Translations under genes and position numbers: made by a program
Shown: piece by piece, positions 1 through 8,710 of the stretch
How positions within the stretch are numbered: position 1 is the first letter of the stretch
How the letters are laid out: the number at the start of each line of letters is the position of its first letter
The notes under the pieces: model-generated
Told to the model about the DNA's origin: nothing
Databases searched by the model: none
What the model saw: the letters and a program-made list of their open reading frames with translations, nothing else
Origin: Psychrosphaera ytuae
GTDB taxonomy: Bacteria; Pseudomonadota; Gammaproteobacteria; Enterobacterales; Alteromonadaceae
Length of the DNA stretch: 64,000 bases
Assembly: GCF_017638545.1 (NCBI RefSeq)
Contig: NZ_CP072110.1
Coordinates: 744,001 to 808,000 of the forward strand
Direction: 5' to 3'

Positions 1-1359
1 GTCTTTGCCCAACACTTTGATTTTTTGTAACGATTTGGTTTGTTGTTTAAATTCCTCAACGTGATTTAACAAGGCGTTGAGTAGTTTATAGCCTTCCATT
101 TCCAACTGTTTTTGACAAACATCTAACGATGCAATCAACTGATACTTTGGCGATGTACTTGCGTAAATGCTGTAAATTTCTCTAAAGAAGTCCGCATCAA
201 AGTCTGGATCGTTTATGTGGATATAGGATGCTTGCGAAAACGCCGACACAACTTTGTGGGCCGAATGCGTGACATAATCAGCCCCTGCGTGTATCGCAGA
301 GTAATATCTAAAGCTTGGATGAAACAACGAATAAGCAAACCATGCTTCATCGATAAACACTTTAATGCCATGCTCATGAGCCATATCAACGACTTGCTTT
401 AAGTCACTCAATAAACCGTCGTACGTACAACCCGTTAAAACCAATAACTTAGCATCAGTATTTTGCTCAATGGTTTGTTTGATTTCTGCTAACGAAGGTG
501 GTGCAAAGATCCCGTATTTAGGTGACAAAATACTTGATAAATAAACAGGGAAACTCGCTGATTGCAAAATACCGTAGTGCACAGACTTGTGGCAATTGCG
601 GTCAATGATGACCTTGTCGCCTTTTCGAAGTAACGTTTGTAAAATAATCTTGTTCGACGTGGACGAGCCATTCGTTACAAAATACGTGTGTTTGACTTCA
701 AAGGTGGCCGCAGCCGACTCTTGAGCTCGACCTATGGTGTTAGTACTGTCCGACAATGAGCCTAATGAGTCCACCGATACAGACAAGTCACCCACAAACA
801 CGTTACGACCATAAAATTGATAAAAGTCTTTGATATACGGTGAGTTTCTAAAACTCGAACCACCACTGTGACCCGGTGTATGCCAAGAGTCATTCGACTC
901 GCCAACATAACGGCGATACGCAGTCCAAAATGGCGTTTCAGAGCGGTCATCAAAATCGTTGATCATGTAACCTAAAATGGCCTCAGGGTCCGAGATCACT
1001 TCATCTTTAAAAAAGAAAGACTCAATATCTTCAGACTCATTTACGATCTCTAGGCCCTTGGTATCATCACCAATGACATACACAGGCAGCTCAATGCGAG
1101 TCTCTTTCAAACGCTCGATAAACTGGCTGTAAGTTCGCTCTTCGCTTTTTTTGTTGATATCCCAGCTCAAGACAACAGCTTGGATATCACCGTCCTCTTG
1201 GATAAATTCCAACGCTTTTGATAGCTCTAAGCATTCAATAAAATCAATATCGATATCCTGTCGCTCAAAATTCGCGACAGTTTTGGTGAGATTCGTTGCA
1301 AGTTCTTGCAATACGGTAGGATCTTGCTCAATTACCAAGATTCGAAACAGAGGTAACAT
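1..1359 (-). CDS. Orn/Lys/Arg decarboxylase, N-terminal part (runs off window)
   Basis: PLP-dependent basic amino-acid decarboxylase of the large fold-type I class, which makes polyamines or serves acid resistance. 453 codons are visible and the C-terminal part lies outside the window. Residues 1-130 resemble the receiver-like wing domain of the bacterial inducible enzymes. The PLP domain follows, with the Schiff-base lysine in HSAHKVVSAFSQAS at about residue 369, close to its position in E. coli LdcI. The start is the ATG at 1359, after which the reading frame is open to the window edge. Substrate (ornithine, lysine or arginine) cannot be decided without the C-terminus. No partner gene such as an antiporter is in view. 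Confidence 0.9.
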   Translation of the reverse strand, partial: MLPLFRILVIEQDPTVLQELATNLTKTVANFERQDIDIDFIECLELSKALEFIQEDGDIQAVVLSWDINKKSEERTYSQFIERLKETRIELPVYVIGDDTKGLEIVNESEDIESFFFKDEVISDPEAILGYMINDFDDRSETPFWTAYRRYVGESNDSWHTPGHSGGSSFRNSPYIKDFYQFYGRNVFVGDLSVSVDSLGSLSDSTNTIGRAQESAAATFEVKHTYFVTNGSSTSNKIILQTLLRKGDKVIIDRNCHKSVHYGILQSASFPVYLSSILSPKYGIFAPPSLAEIKQTIEQNTDAKLLVLTGCTYDGLLSDLKQVVDMAHEHGIKVFIDEAWFAYSLFHPSFRYYSAIHAGADYVTHSAHKVVSAFSQASYIHINDPDFDADFFREIYSIYASTSPKYQLIASLDVCQKQLEMEGYKLLNALLNHVEEFKQQTKSLQKIKVLGKD

Positions 1360-1439
1360 AACAATTAAAGCCTATAAATCATAAAGTGTTCCTAAGGATA
1401 AACAAAGACTTGATAGTTGTGAAATGAATAATTCAACAA

Positions 1440-1470
1440 CGTCACTTTTTGTTTATTTTCCATAAATGGT
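1440..1470. repeat. Direct repeat copy 1: remnant of a thiolase 3' end
   Basis: These 31 bases are identical to 2382-2412, which spans the stop codon of the thiolase gene. Read on the minus strand, bases 1453-1479 still encode AVVTIYGK-stop, matching the thiolase C-terminus VVVTIYGK-stop. It is therefore a fragment of the neighbouring gene's tail, not a random repeat. The two copies frame the SEC-C and VF530 genes. Confidence 0.85.
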
Positions 1471-1596
1471 TACAACAGCAGGTTGATCTATATGATTTAA
1501 CAAAGCAGCTATTTTGAGTACCGAAAAGGAAAATGGAAATAAATAGAACTCAATATGGTATGATCCACGCCATTAAATTTCCCACGAGTCGTGTAA

Positions 1597-1935
1597 ATGT
1601 CAGACAAGTTTTTTTTCAAGGGGCGTCAAGACGCTCGCCAAAGCCACATCAAGAGTTTTCAACCAAAAGTAACCAAAAAAGCAGGCAGCAAGAAATACCC
1701 ATTGCAGCTTACCGTAACTTCTGAGCAGCGTAAGTTAGAAATCGAGGCACTACTCAACGAGCACCAGCTATTTGCAGATATCACGATTGATTCGTCGGAC
1801 AATGCACAAGAGTCCATCGAACAACTCACGACTATTTTAAACAAAGCGACGACCGTCAAAGTAGACAAGACCCCTTCTCGTAACGAGCCTTGTGTATGTG
1901 GTAGCGGTAAAAAATACAAGAAGTGCTGCGGCTAA
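1597..1935 (+). CDS. SEC-C metal-binding motif protein (PBPRA1643-like)
   Basis: A 112-residue protein ending in a SEC-C zinc-binding motif, PCVCGSGKKYKKCCG, which uses three cysteines plus a fourth Cys/His in the SecA C-terminal manner. The N-terminus (MSDKFFFKGRQDARQSHIKS) and overall length fit the small PBPRA1643-type SWIM/SEC-C family of marine gammaproteobacteria. The function of that family is not established. The middle (residues 40-90) is a short helical region with no catalytic motif. It is followed after 9 bases by the VF530-type gene, so the two are probably co-transcribed. Both lie between two copies of a thiolase 3' end. Confidence 0.85.
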   Translation: MSDKFFFKGRQDARQSHIKSFQPKVTKKAGSKKYPLQLTVTSEQRKLEIEALLNEHQLFADITIDSSDNAQESIEQLTTILNKATTVKVDKTPSRNEPCVCGSGKKYKKCCG

Positions 1936-1944
1936 GGGCTCACA

Positions 1945-2367
1945 ATGACAAACATTTACGAAAATAATCCTTTGCATGGCAAGAGCCTCGAAGCCATATT
2001 GAACGAACTCGTTGACCATTACGGGTGGGAAATTATGGGTGCTTACATTAATATAAATTGCTTTAAAACCAAGCCGAGTATTGCATCTAGCTGTAAGTTT
2101 TTAAACAAAACGCAGTGGGCAAAAGAAGCAGTCGAAGCATTTTATATGTATAAGTTTAAAAACTTACCAAAACCCAGCGATGACCAATATGACCTACCAC
2201 CGCGAGACCGTATCGTGCCACCAGAAGACAAACCGCGCGCACCCAAAGAGTTGAGCTTAGAAGACGCGGAGCGTATTAAATACAACAAACAGAAAAAAAA
2301 CCGAGAGCGTGCCATGCGTCAGAAAGCCTCGACCCCATCTAACCCTTGGGGCCGAACTAACTCCTAA
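1945..2367 (+). CDS. VF530 family (DUF2132) DNA-binding-like protein
   Basis: 140 residues. The first 75 carry the VF530/DUF2132 signature: NNPLHGKSLEAILNELVDHYGW, split around a conserved INCF-x4-PSI segment and followed by CKFLNKTQWAKEAVEAFY. Family members are small, single-domain and thought to bind DNA. This one has an extra basic, proline-rich tail of about 60 residues (DLPPRDRIVPPEDKPRAPKE, then a Lys/Arg-rich helix and NPWGRTNS). It sits 9 bases after the SEC-C gene and is convergent with the thiolase gene. No role in the window can be read from context. Confidence 0.85.
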   Translation: MTNIYENNPLHGKSLEAILNELVDHYGWEIMGAYININCFKTKPSIASSCKFLNKTQWAKEAVEAFYMYKFKNLPKPSDDQYDLPPRDRIVPPEDKPRAPKELSLEDAERIKYNKQKKNRERAMRQKASTPSNPWGRTNS

Positions 2368-2381
2368 CAAATAATAGCCAT

Positions 2382-2412
2382 CGTCACTTTTTGTTTATTT
2401 TCCATAAATGGT
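2382..2412. repeat. Direct repeat copy 2: intact thiolase 3' end
   Basis: Identical over 31 bases to 1440-1470. This copy belongs to the intact thiolase gene, whose stop codon is at 2395-2397. Beyond the repeat the two sequences stay similar for about 10 more bases into the coding region, then diverge. Confidence 0.9.
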
Positions 2413-3564
2413 AACGACAACAGCGCCACCTAAACCTACGTTGTGTTGCAGCGCTAATTTAGCCCCTGCAACTTGTCTTTTACCTGCTTGACCTCGTAAA
2501 TGCCAAGTCAGTTCAGCGCACTGAGCAATGCCTGTCGCCCCGATTGGGTGACCCTTTGACATCAAACCACCCGAAGGCCCAATTACAAATTTACCGCCAT
2601 AGGTATGGTCATTGTCAGAGATTAATTTTATCGCCTCTCCTTCTCCACATAACCCGAGCGCCTCGTAACTGATCACTTCATTGGTGGTAAAACAATCATG
2701 TAACTCAATGACGTCTATGTCTTGTGGTGAAATACCGGCGATGTTAAATGCTTTTTCAGCGGCGTTTGCGGTCATGCCAGCTCCAACAGATAAGATTGGA
2801 TCTTGCCAAGACGCTTGAGTATCTGTCGCCATCGCTTGCCCTAAGATTTTTACGCCATTTTTAATGTTGTGCTTTTGAGCAAAGCGTTCGCTACAGAGAA
2901 TGGCAGCAGCGGCACCACAGGTTGGCGGGCAAGCCATTGTTCTGGTCATGTAATTATCAAAAATCACTTTATCATTAAGAACGTCTTCGACTGAGATTGG
3001 TTTGGTAAACAATGACAATGGATTGTTAACAGCGTGTGATCGCGATTTCACTGCAACTTGGGCAAATATGTCTCGAGAGACATTGTATTTTTCCATGTAG
3101 TAACGGCCCGCAGCGCCAAATGCTCTAAGTGCAATCGGTGCATTAGGAATATCAAATTGATCGTAAACCTTATTCACTCGCTCAAATGGGCTTTCTCTGT
3201 CATCCCAATGTGTACCAAGGGCGCCTGGTTGCATTTCTTCAAATCCAAACGCGACTGCACATTCTATCTCGCCGGATAAAATCGCTTGCCTCGCTAAATA
3301 CAACGCAGTAGAACCACTAGAGCAGTTATTGTTTACATTAATGATTGGTATACCACTTTGAGCTACATCGTAAAACGCATGCTGCCCGCAAGTACTATCT
3401 CCGTATATGTATGATGCAAAGCCCTGTTCTATTTGACTAACATTAATCCCTGCATCTGTGATTGCATCTTTAATCGCGTTGGCGGCCATAACTCGGTAAG
3501 GCTCTTGTTGACCTGGTTTACAAAACTTGGTCATCCCTACGCCAGCAACAATTACATTATTCAT
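2395..3564 (-). CDS. Thiolase-like lipid-transfer protein / acetyl-CoA acetyltransferase
   Basis: 389-residue thiolase-superfamily protein. The nucleophilic cysteine is in NNCSSGSTAL (about Cys81). The C-terminal half carries HDCFTTNE and GGLMSKGHPIGATG, the His and Gly-rich catalytic loops. The lack of the usual CNxF block and the HDCF motif place it with SCP-x/non-specific lipid-transfer thiolases, which act on acyl-CoA substrates, rather than classical AtoB/FadA. It is transcribed toward the SEC-C/VF530 pair. The substrate is not deducible. Its last codons are duplicated at 1440-1480. Confidence 0.88.
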   Translation of the reverse strand: MNNVIVAGVGMTKFCKPGQQEPYRVMAANAIKDAITDAGINVSQIEQGFASYIYGDSTCGQHAFYDVAQSGIPIINVNNNCSSGSTALYLARQAILSGEIECAVAFGFEEMQPGALGTHWDDRESPFERVNKVYDQFDIPNAPIALRAFGAAGRYYMEKYNVSRDIFAQVAVKSRSHAVNNPLSLFTKPISVEDVLNDKVIFDNYMTRTMACPPTCGAAAAILCSERFAQKHNIKNGVKILGQAMATDTQASWQDPILSVGAGMTANAAEKAFNIAGISPQDIDVIELHDCFTTNEVISYEALGLCGEGEAIKLISDNDHTYGGKFVIGPSGGLMSKGHPIGATGIAQCAELTWHLRGQAGKRQVAGAKLALQHNVGLGGAVVVTIYGK

Positions 3565-3617
3565 TTTTCACCTAATTTTTATTAATTCTTTTAAAGGTAA
3601 CACATTATCGCGAGCCG

Positions 3618-4412
3618 CTACTTTATCTCCCAAGCCTTTTTGAGGAGAGAAAAAGCTTCGTCGGCGTTATCCGCAAACTGCATTAATTGTGTATCTTCGG
3701 CTGCAATCACGCCTTGCTCAATTAAAAAGTCAAAATCAATGACCCGCTGCCAAAACGCACGCCCCACTAAAATCACAGGTAACGAGCTGACTTTTTTGGT
3801 TTGTAACAAGGTTAGTGTTTCAAACAGTTCATCTAACGTGCCAAACCCACCTGGAAACGCGACTAAGCCTTTTGCCCTTTTCAAAAAGTGCATTTTTCTC
3901 ATCGCAAAATAATGGAACTGAAAGCAAAGCTCAGGTGACACATACGGGTTCGGTCTTTGCTCACGTGGCAATACGATATTTAATCCAATGCTTTTGGCTC
4001 CTGCATCAGCAGCGCCTCGATTTGCCGCCTCCATGATCCCAGGTCCACCGCCTGTAGTCACGACATACTCGTTACCACCGTGCGCCAATGAGAGCTCGGA
4101 CACTTTCTTAGCCAATGCTCTTGCAGTGTCGTAATACCCTTTTTGTGTATCATTACAACTTTGAGAAGACGTATTGAACCTCGCACTGCCAAAAATCACC
4201 AACGTCGAGTAAATATCTTGCTCGTCCAATGCTAAGTCCGGCTTCATCCATTCGAGTTGTAACCTTATACCTCTCAATTCGTCTTTGAGCAGTAGGTCAT
4301 GATCAGAAAATGCCAGTCGGTTTGCCGCATATGGCGACTCACAACCCAATTTAGCCTGTTCTACCGCATCCATCGCGGTCGAAAATCGGGAAGTCTTATT
4401 ACCTTTTTTCAT
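3618..4412 (-). CDS. LOG family protein (TIGR00730-type Rossmann fold)
   Basis: 264 residues. The family consists of nucleoside 5'-monophosphate phosphoribohydrolases or related nucleotide-binding proteins, often misannotated as lysine decarboxylases. Both signatures are present: GGGPGIMEAANRGA near residue 121 and PGGFGTLDELFETL near residue 187. About 60 extra N-terminal residues precede the Rossmann core. It lies 12 bases after the metallo-beta-lactamase gene and is the last gene of the likely xfp operon. Whether it cleaves AMP-type nucleotides here is inference from the family. Confidence 0.85.
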   Translation of the reverse strand: MKKGNKTSRFSTAMDAVEQAKLGCESPYAANRLAFSDHDLLLKDELRGIRLQLEWMKPDLALDEQDIYSTLVIFGSARFNTSSQSCNDTQKGYYDTARALAKKVSELSLAHGGNEYVVTTGGGPGIMEAANRGAADAGAKSIGLNIVLPREQRPNPYVSPELCFQFHYFAMRKMHFLKRAKGLVAFPGGFGTLDELFETLTLLQTKKVSSLPVILVGRAFWQRVIDFDFLIEQGVIAAEDTQLMQFADNADEAFSLLKKAWEIK

Positions 4413-4424
4413 TGTACCACCATG

Positions 4425-5843
4425 TTAAAACACAACCTCTTGACCAAGTGAAGGAATCGTCACATCAAAGCCGTTCGCTTTTACCGCTTGTTGTAAAACG
4501 ACTTTTGCAGACTCTTCTCCGTGTACCAAAAAGACCTTTGGGTCTGCCTCTTTCATATGTGACAGCCAGTCTAATAGCTGTGATTGGCTCGCATGAGCAG
4601 AGAAGCCTCCTAAAGTATGAATTTGTGCCTGCACAGCTATGTTTTCTCCGGCTAGTTTCATTTGTTTTGCGCCATCGATAAGAGTTCTTCCAGGTGTTCC
4701 CATTGCTTGAAAGCCAACAAAGATCACATGGGAGCGTTTTCGCCATAAATTGTGTTTTAGATGGTGACGGATCCGCCCGCCGTTACACATGCCACTACCA
4801 GCGATAATAATGGCCCCACTGTCGATGTTATTTAAGCGCATTGACTCTTTGGTACTGGTGGAATACCTAAGCACAGGTAAATACGAATGTAAGCTCTGGC
4901 CATTTCGCCGTGTAGGTTCGGTGTGTTTTATGATCTCTCGCTTGTCTTCTTCATTGTAAATATCTTGATACCTGTGATAAACCTCAGTGACGGCAATCGC
5001 CATTGGGCTGTCCAAAAAAATCGCCTTTTGATGGAGTTTGCCTTTTTGATACAACTCTCCAAGTCGAAAAATGATCTCTTGAGTCCGTCCAACTGCAAAA
5101 GACGGGATCAGTATGTTGCCGCCGTTTTCGGATGCTTCTGTGATCACAGTTTCAAACTCATCAAGCGTCTCCTCGATGGACCTGTGGTCTCGGTCACCAT
5201 AAGTCGACTCCATCAGTAAAATATCGGCCTCGGTGATGATATCGGGATCGCGTAACAGCGCAGCTTGTGAATTACCCAGATCGCCAGAAAAAACCAGTTT
5301 CTTCTGTTTACCTGATTCATTAACTATGAGCTCGACGATCGAAGAGCCTAAGATATGACCCGCATCAGAAAACCTGAGTTCGACATCATCGGTGATATTA
5401 AACCTGTGATAATAAGGCACACCAATGCACAGCTCCATGACGTCGTCGACCTCTTCTTCGACATATAAGGGCTCGACAGGTTGTTTGCCCGAGCGCTTGC
5501 GTCGTTTGTTCTCCCACTCTGCGTCTCGCTCTTGCAACGAAGCTGCGTCTTTTAACAAAATTTCAATTAGGTCACAGGTGGGTTTGGTCATAAAAATAGG
5601 CCCGTTGTACCCTTCTTTTACCAATAAGGGCAATCGACCAGAATGGTCTAAGTGAGCGTGAGAGATGACCACACCATCGAGTTGTGAAGGAGAAAATGGC
5701 AAAGGTTTTCTATTGGCTTTTTCTTCTTCTTTTCGACCTTGAAACAACCCACAGTCTAATAAAATTCGACTCTGTTTTGTCGTAAGCAAATACATGGAGC
5801 CAGTGACCCCTTCAATCGCACCGTAAAAAGTAAGCTTTGCCAT
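4425..5843 (-). CDS. MBL-fold beta-CASP metallohydrolase (RNA-processing exonuclease-like)
   Basis: 472 residues. The metallo-beta-lactamase motif HAHLDHSGRLP lies at residues 62-72. Further metal or beta-CASP motifs are FSGDLG, MESTYGDRDH, GSGMCNGGRIRHHL and FSAHASQSQLLDWL near the C-terminus. The order and spacing match the CPSF73/YSH1-like bacterial family with predicted RNA endo/exonuclease activity. It is in the middle of a tight operon: 41 bases after phosphoketolase and 12 before the LOG gene. Pairing of this family with phosphoketolase is something I recall from other proteobacteria; the functional link is unknown. Confidence 0.88.
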   Translation of the reverse strand: MAKLTFYGAIEGVTGSMYLLTTKQSRILLDCGLFQGRKEEEKANRKPLPFSPSQLDGVVISHAHLDHSGRLPLLVKEGYNGPIFMTKPTCDLIEILLKDAASLQERDAEWENKRRKRSGKQPVEPLYVEEEVDDVMELCIGVPYYHRFNITDDVELRFSDAGHILGSSIVELIVNESGKQKKLVFSGDLGNSQAALLRDPDIITEADILLMESTYGDRDHRSIEETLDEFETVITEASENGGNILIPSFAVGRTQEIIFRLGELYQKGKLHQKAIFLDSPMAIAVTEVYHRYQDIYNEEDKREIIKHTEPTRRNGQSLHSYLPVLRYSTSTKESMRLNNIDSGAIIIAGSGMCNGGRIRHHLKHNLWRKRSHVIFVGFQAMGTPGRTLIDGAKQMKLAGENIAVQAQIHTLGGFSAHASQSQLLDWLSHMKEADPKVFLVHGEESAKVVLQQAVKANGFDVTIPSLGQEVVF

Positions 5844-5884
5844 GAGGCATTCTCCATTTATTTTTATTGACGTTTCACTGGCCT

Positions 5885-8287
5885 TTATTTATTGCCGTAA
5901 GGCCATACCCACTCTTCTATTTCTGGCATGTCGACGCCGTGTTCATGGGCATATTGACAACATTCAAGTTGACGATCGCGAAACGCTTGTTTGGCATGAG
6001 CCCCTCGTACTTTGATTTTCTCAACCCGATCTATCACATCGATGGCGATGCTAAACCTATCAATTCTATTTTCTATCGCCAGCTCAAGCGGGGTATTGAT
6101 ATTGCCACGCTCAATATAACCCCTAACGTGTAAGTTATTATGGTTAGCTCGACGATATGCGAGGCGGTGTATTAACCAAGGATAGCCATGAAAATTAAAA
6201 ATGACCGGTTTGTCGACCGTAAACAAACTATCAAAGTCAGCATCCGATAAGCCATGTGGATGGGCGTACTCTGGCGCCAAGCGATAAAGGTCGACGACAT
6301 TGATAAAGCGGATCTTTAAGTCATCAAAGGTTTCTCGTAATAACGCGGTTGCCGCTAAGGCTTCTTTGGTCGGGATATCCCCGCAACCGACGATCACTAC
6401 ATCAGGCTCTTGGCCTTCATCGTTACTGGCCCAGGGCCAGATCCCCAATCCTTTAGTACAATGCTTAATGGCACTTTGGGTATCTAGGTACTGCATGTGC
6501 GATTGTTTGTCACACACAATGACATTGATGTCGTTTTGACTTTTTAGGCAGTGATCCGCGACCGACAACAAGCAATTGACGTCTGGCGGTAAATAGATCC
6601 GAGTCACGCTAGGGCTTTTGTTCACCACTAAATCGAGAAAACCCGGGTCTTGATGAGTAAACCCATTGTGATCTTGGCGCCACACCGTAGAGGTAATGAG
6701 AAGGTTAATCGATGCAATAGGTGCGCGCCAGCTCAAGCTTTCGGCAATAGCTAACCATTTTGCATGCTGGTTAAACATAGAGTCGATAACATGGACAAAC
6801 GCCTCATACGTCGCAAAAAAACCATGTCGACCGGTTAAAACATACCCCTCAAACCAGCCCTCTAGTGTATGTTCAGACAACATCTCCAACACGCGCCCAT
6901 CAGTGCTTAGGTGGCCGCCGTCTTCATCTTCTGGCTTGTACTCGCACAACCAGAGTTTTTTGCTGACTTCATAGATGTCGTCCAACTTATTTGAAGTGGT
7001 TTCGTCAGGCCCAAATACCCGAAAGTTATTGTTGTTTTTTACCATTACATCTCGAAGCATGGCGCCAAGAGGTTTGGTGTTGAAGGCAAAGGAGGTTCCA
7101 GGCTGGTCCACGACACAGGCGTAATCGGTAAAATTTGGCAGCCTGAGATTTTTCTTTACTAACCCGCCATTGGCGTGGGGGTTAGCGCTCATGCGTCTTT
7201 GCCCCTTAGGCAACAGTGCCTGTAGCTTGGCCACCAGCTTACCGTCTTCATCGAACAAGGTTTGTGGTTCATAGCTTTTAAGCCATGATGTTAATGTCGC
7301 TAGGTTTTCAGGGTTATCACGAACATTTTTGAGAGGCACTTGATGGGCTCGCCACGAGCCTTGTGTTTTATGACCGTTAATTTTTTCTGGGCAGGTCCAG
7401 CCTTTGGGTGTTCTTAACACTATCATTGGCCAACGAGCCCGGCTTACCTTTTCAGCGTTACGAGCATTTTGTTGAATCTCTCTAATATCTAGAATACAAG
7501 ATTCCATCGCCTCAGCCATTTTTTGGTGCATATGAACAGGGTCGTCACCCTCGACGAAAATTGGCTTCCAGCCGTATCCATTAAACAAAGCACCTAACTC
7601 TTCATTTGGGATCCTAGAAAGTAAAGTCGGGTTATTAATTTTATAGCCATTTAAGTGAAGGATGGGCAAAACCGCCCCATCTCGAATTGGATTAATGTAC
7701 TTGCTAGAGTGCCACGATGTCGCCAATGGGCCCGTTTCGGCTTCTCCGTCCCCAACCGCAACCGTCACAATTAAATCGGGGTTATCAAAGGCTGCGCCAA
7801 AAGCATGAGAAATACTATATCCCAGCTCGCCACCCTCATGAATAGAACCTGGTAGCTCTGGAGTACAATGACTGCCGATTCCCCCCGGAAACGAAAAACG
7901 TTTAAACAGGTGTGTCATGCCTTCTATATCCTGACCAACATCAGGGTATATCTCACTGTATGTTCCTTCCAGATATACCGGAGCAATAACACCAGGAGCG
8001 CCATGACCAGGGCCTGCCAAAAAAATTGCATTTAAATCATACTTGTTGATAAGTCGATTCATGTGAACATACATAAAAGATAGGCCAGGACTTGCACCCC
8101 AATGCCCTAATAGACGCTTTTTAATATGCTCTTTGCTCAAGGGGATTTGCAGTAGAGGGTTGTCTTTTAAATAAATCATCCCGGCCGCTAAGTAATTACA
8201 TGCCCGCCATAAATCGTGAGTTAATCCGAGTTCTTTATCAGATATGGGGTCGATTGCTTGAGTATCGAGTTTTGTAGCGTCTTTCAT
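5885..8287 (-). CDS. xfp: Phosphoketolase (xylulose-5-P / fructose-6-P)
   Basis: Thiamine-diphosphate enzyme that splits xylulose 5-phosphate (and often fructose 6-phosphate) with phosphate to acetyl phosphate plus a triose or tetrose phosphate. 800 residues from the ATG at 8287, the usual family length. The ThDP motif is GDGEAETGPLATSWHSSKYI at about residue 180. EGGELGYSISHAFGAAF and FGPDETTSNKL are also family-typical. The frame is open another 28 codons upstream, but that stretch is hydrophobic and atypical. An AGAGGA ribosome site sits 8 bases before 8287, so I chose that start. It heads an operon with the MBL and LOG genes. No acetate kinase or phosphotransacetylase is nearby. Confidence 0.95.
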   Translation of the reverse strand: MKDATKLDTQAIDPISDKELGLTHDLWRACNYLAAGMIYLKDNPLLQIPLSKEHIKKRLLGHWGASPGLSFMYVHMNRLINKYDLNAIFLAGPGHGAPGVIAPVYLEGTYSEIYPDVGQDIEGMTHLFKRFSFPGGIGSHCTPELPGSIHEGGELGYSISHAFGAAFDNPDLIVTVAVGDGEAETGPLATSWHSSKYINPIRDGAVLPILHLNGYKINNPTLLSRIPNEELGALFNGYGWKPIFVEGDDPVHMHQKMAEAMESCILDIREIQQNARNAEKVSRARWPMIVLRTPKGWTCPEKINGHKTQGSWRAHQVPLKNVRDNPENLATLTSWLKSYEPQTLFDEDGKLVAKLQALLPKGQRRMSANPHANGGLVKKNLRLPNFTDYACVVDQPGTSFAFNTKPLGAMLRDVMVKNNNNFRVFGPDETTSNKLDDIYEVSKKLWLCEYKPEDEDGGHLSTDGRVLEMLSEHTLEGWFEGYVLTGRHGFFATYEAFVHVIDSMFNQHAKWLAIAESLSWRAPIASINLLITSTVWRQDHNGFTHQDPGFLDLVVNKSPSVTRIYLPPDVNCLLSVADHCLKSQNDINVIVCDKQSHMQYLDTQSAIKHCTKGLGIWPWASNDEGQEPDVVIVGCGDIPTKEALAATALLRETFDDLKIRFINVVDLYRLAPEYAHPHGLSDADFDSLFTVDKPVIFNFHGYPWLIHRLAYRRANHNNLHVRGYIERGNINTPLELAIENRIDRFSIAIDVIDRVEKIKVRGAHAKQAFRDRQLECCQYAHEHGVDMPEIEEWVWPYGNK

Positions 8288-8523
8288 AGCGAGTCCTCTT
8301 ACGTAACTCTTCACCGAGGCCGCCACAGCCATAGCCACGATAAATACAAAAATAAACACAATAGCGATCAAACCATTGCAGTGATGTCCTTAAAAAGTAG
8401 CTCAGGCTTTTCAACCTGAGCAATAGAAGCAATGTCCTCTGTTAAAGATAGTGTGACTTTATTGCATTGTAAATTCAGTTAAAAACATGATTTTTAAAGG
8501 AAATTAAAATAAATAAGGATGGA

Positions 8524-8537
8524 TTGATCTAGATCAT
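8524..8537. promoter_or_regulatory. FNR/ANR-like box between xfp and the QEGLA gene
   Basis: TTGATCTAGATCAT matches the FNR consensus TTGAT-N4-ATCAA except for the last base. It lies in the divergent intergenic region 8288-8710, 237 bases before the xfp start and 174 before the QEGLA gene. Anaerobic control of either is plausible but not shown. The rest of the gap is AT-rich and I see no gene in it. Confidence 0.5.
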
Positions 8538-8710
8538 TAAATTAAACACACCACTTCAATCTCAGCGTAATGAACAATGTCCACTTAATATAGTGCCAAG
8601 GAAGTGTAAGTAGGCATGGGACCTATTTGCCTGTTTATTGACGTTATTAGTAGTAATTTTAAGGCTTTTGATTCAAACTTGATGAACAAAATCTAGCCTT
8701 TTAATCACGT

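Noticed and set aside
1482..1497. Possible FNR site TTGATCTATATGAT upstream of the decarboxylase
   Set aside because: Only one half-site matches the consensus; the second half has two mismatches or more. Too weak to call.
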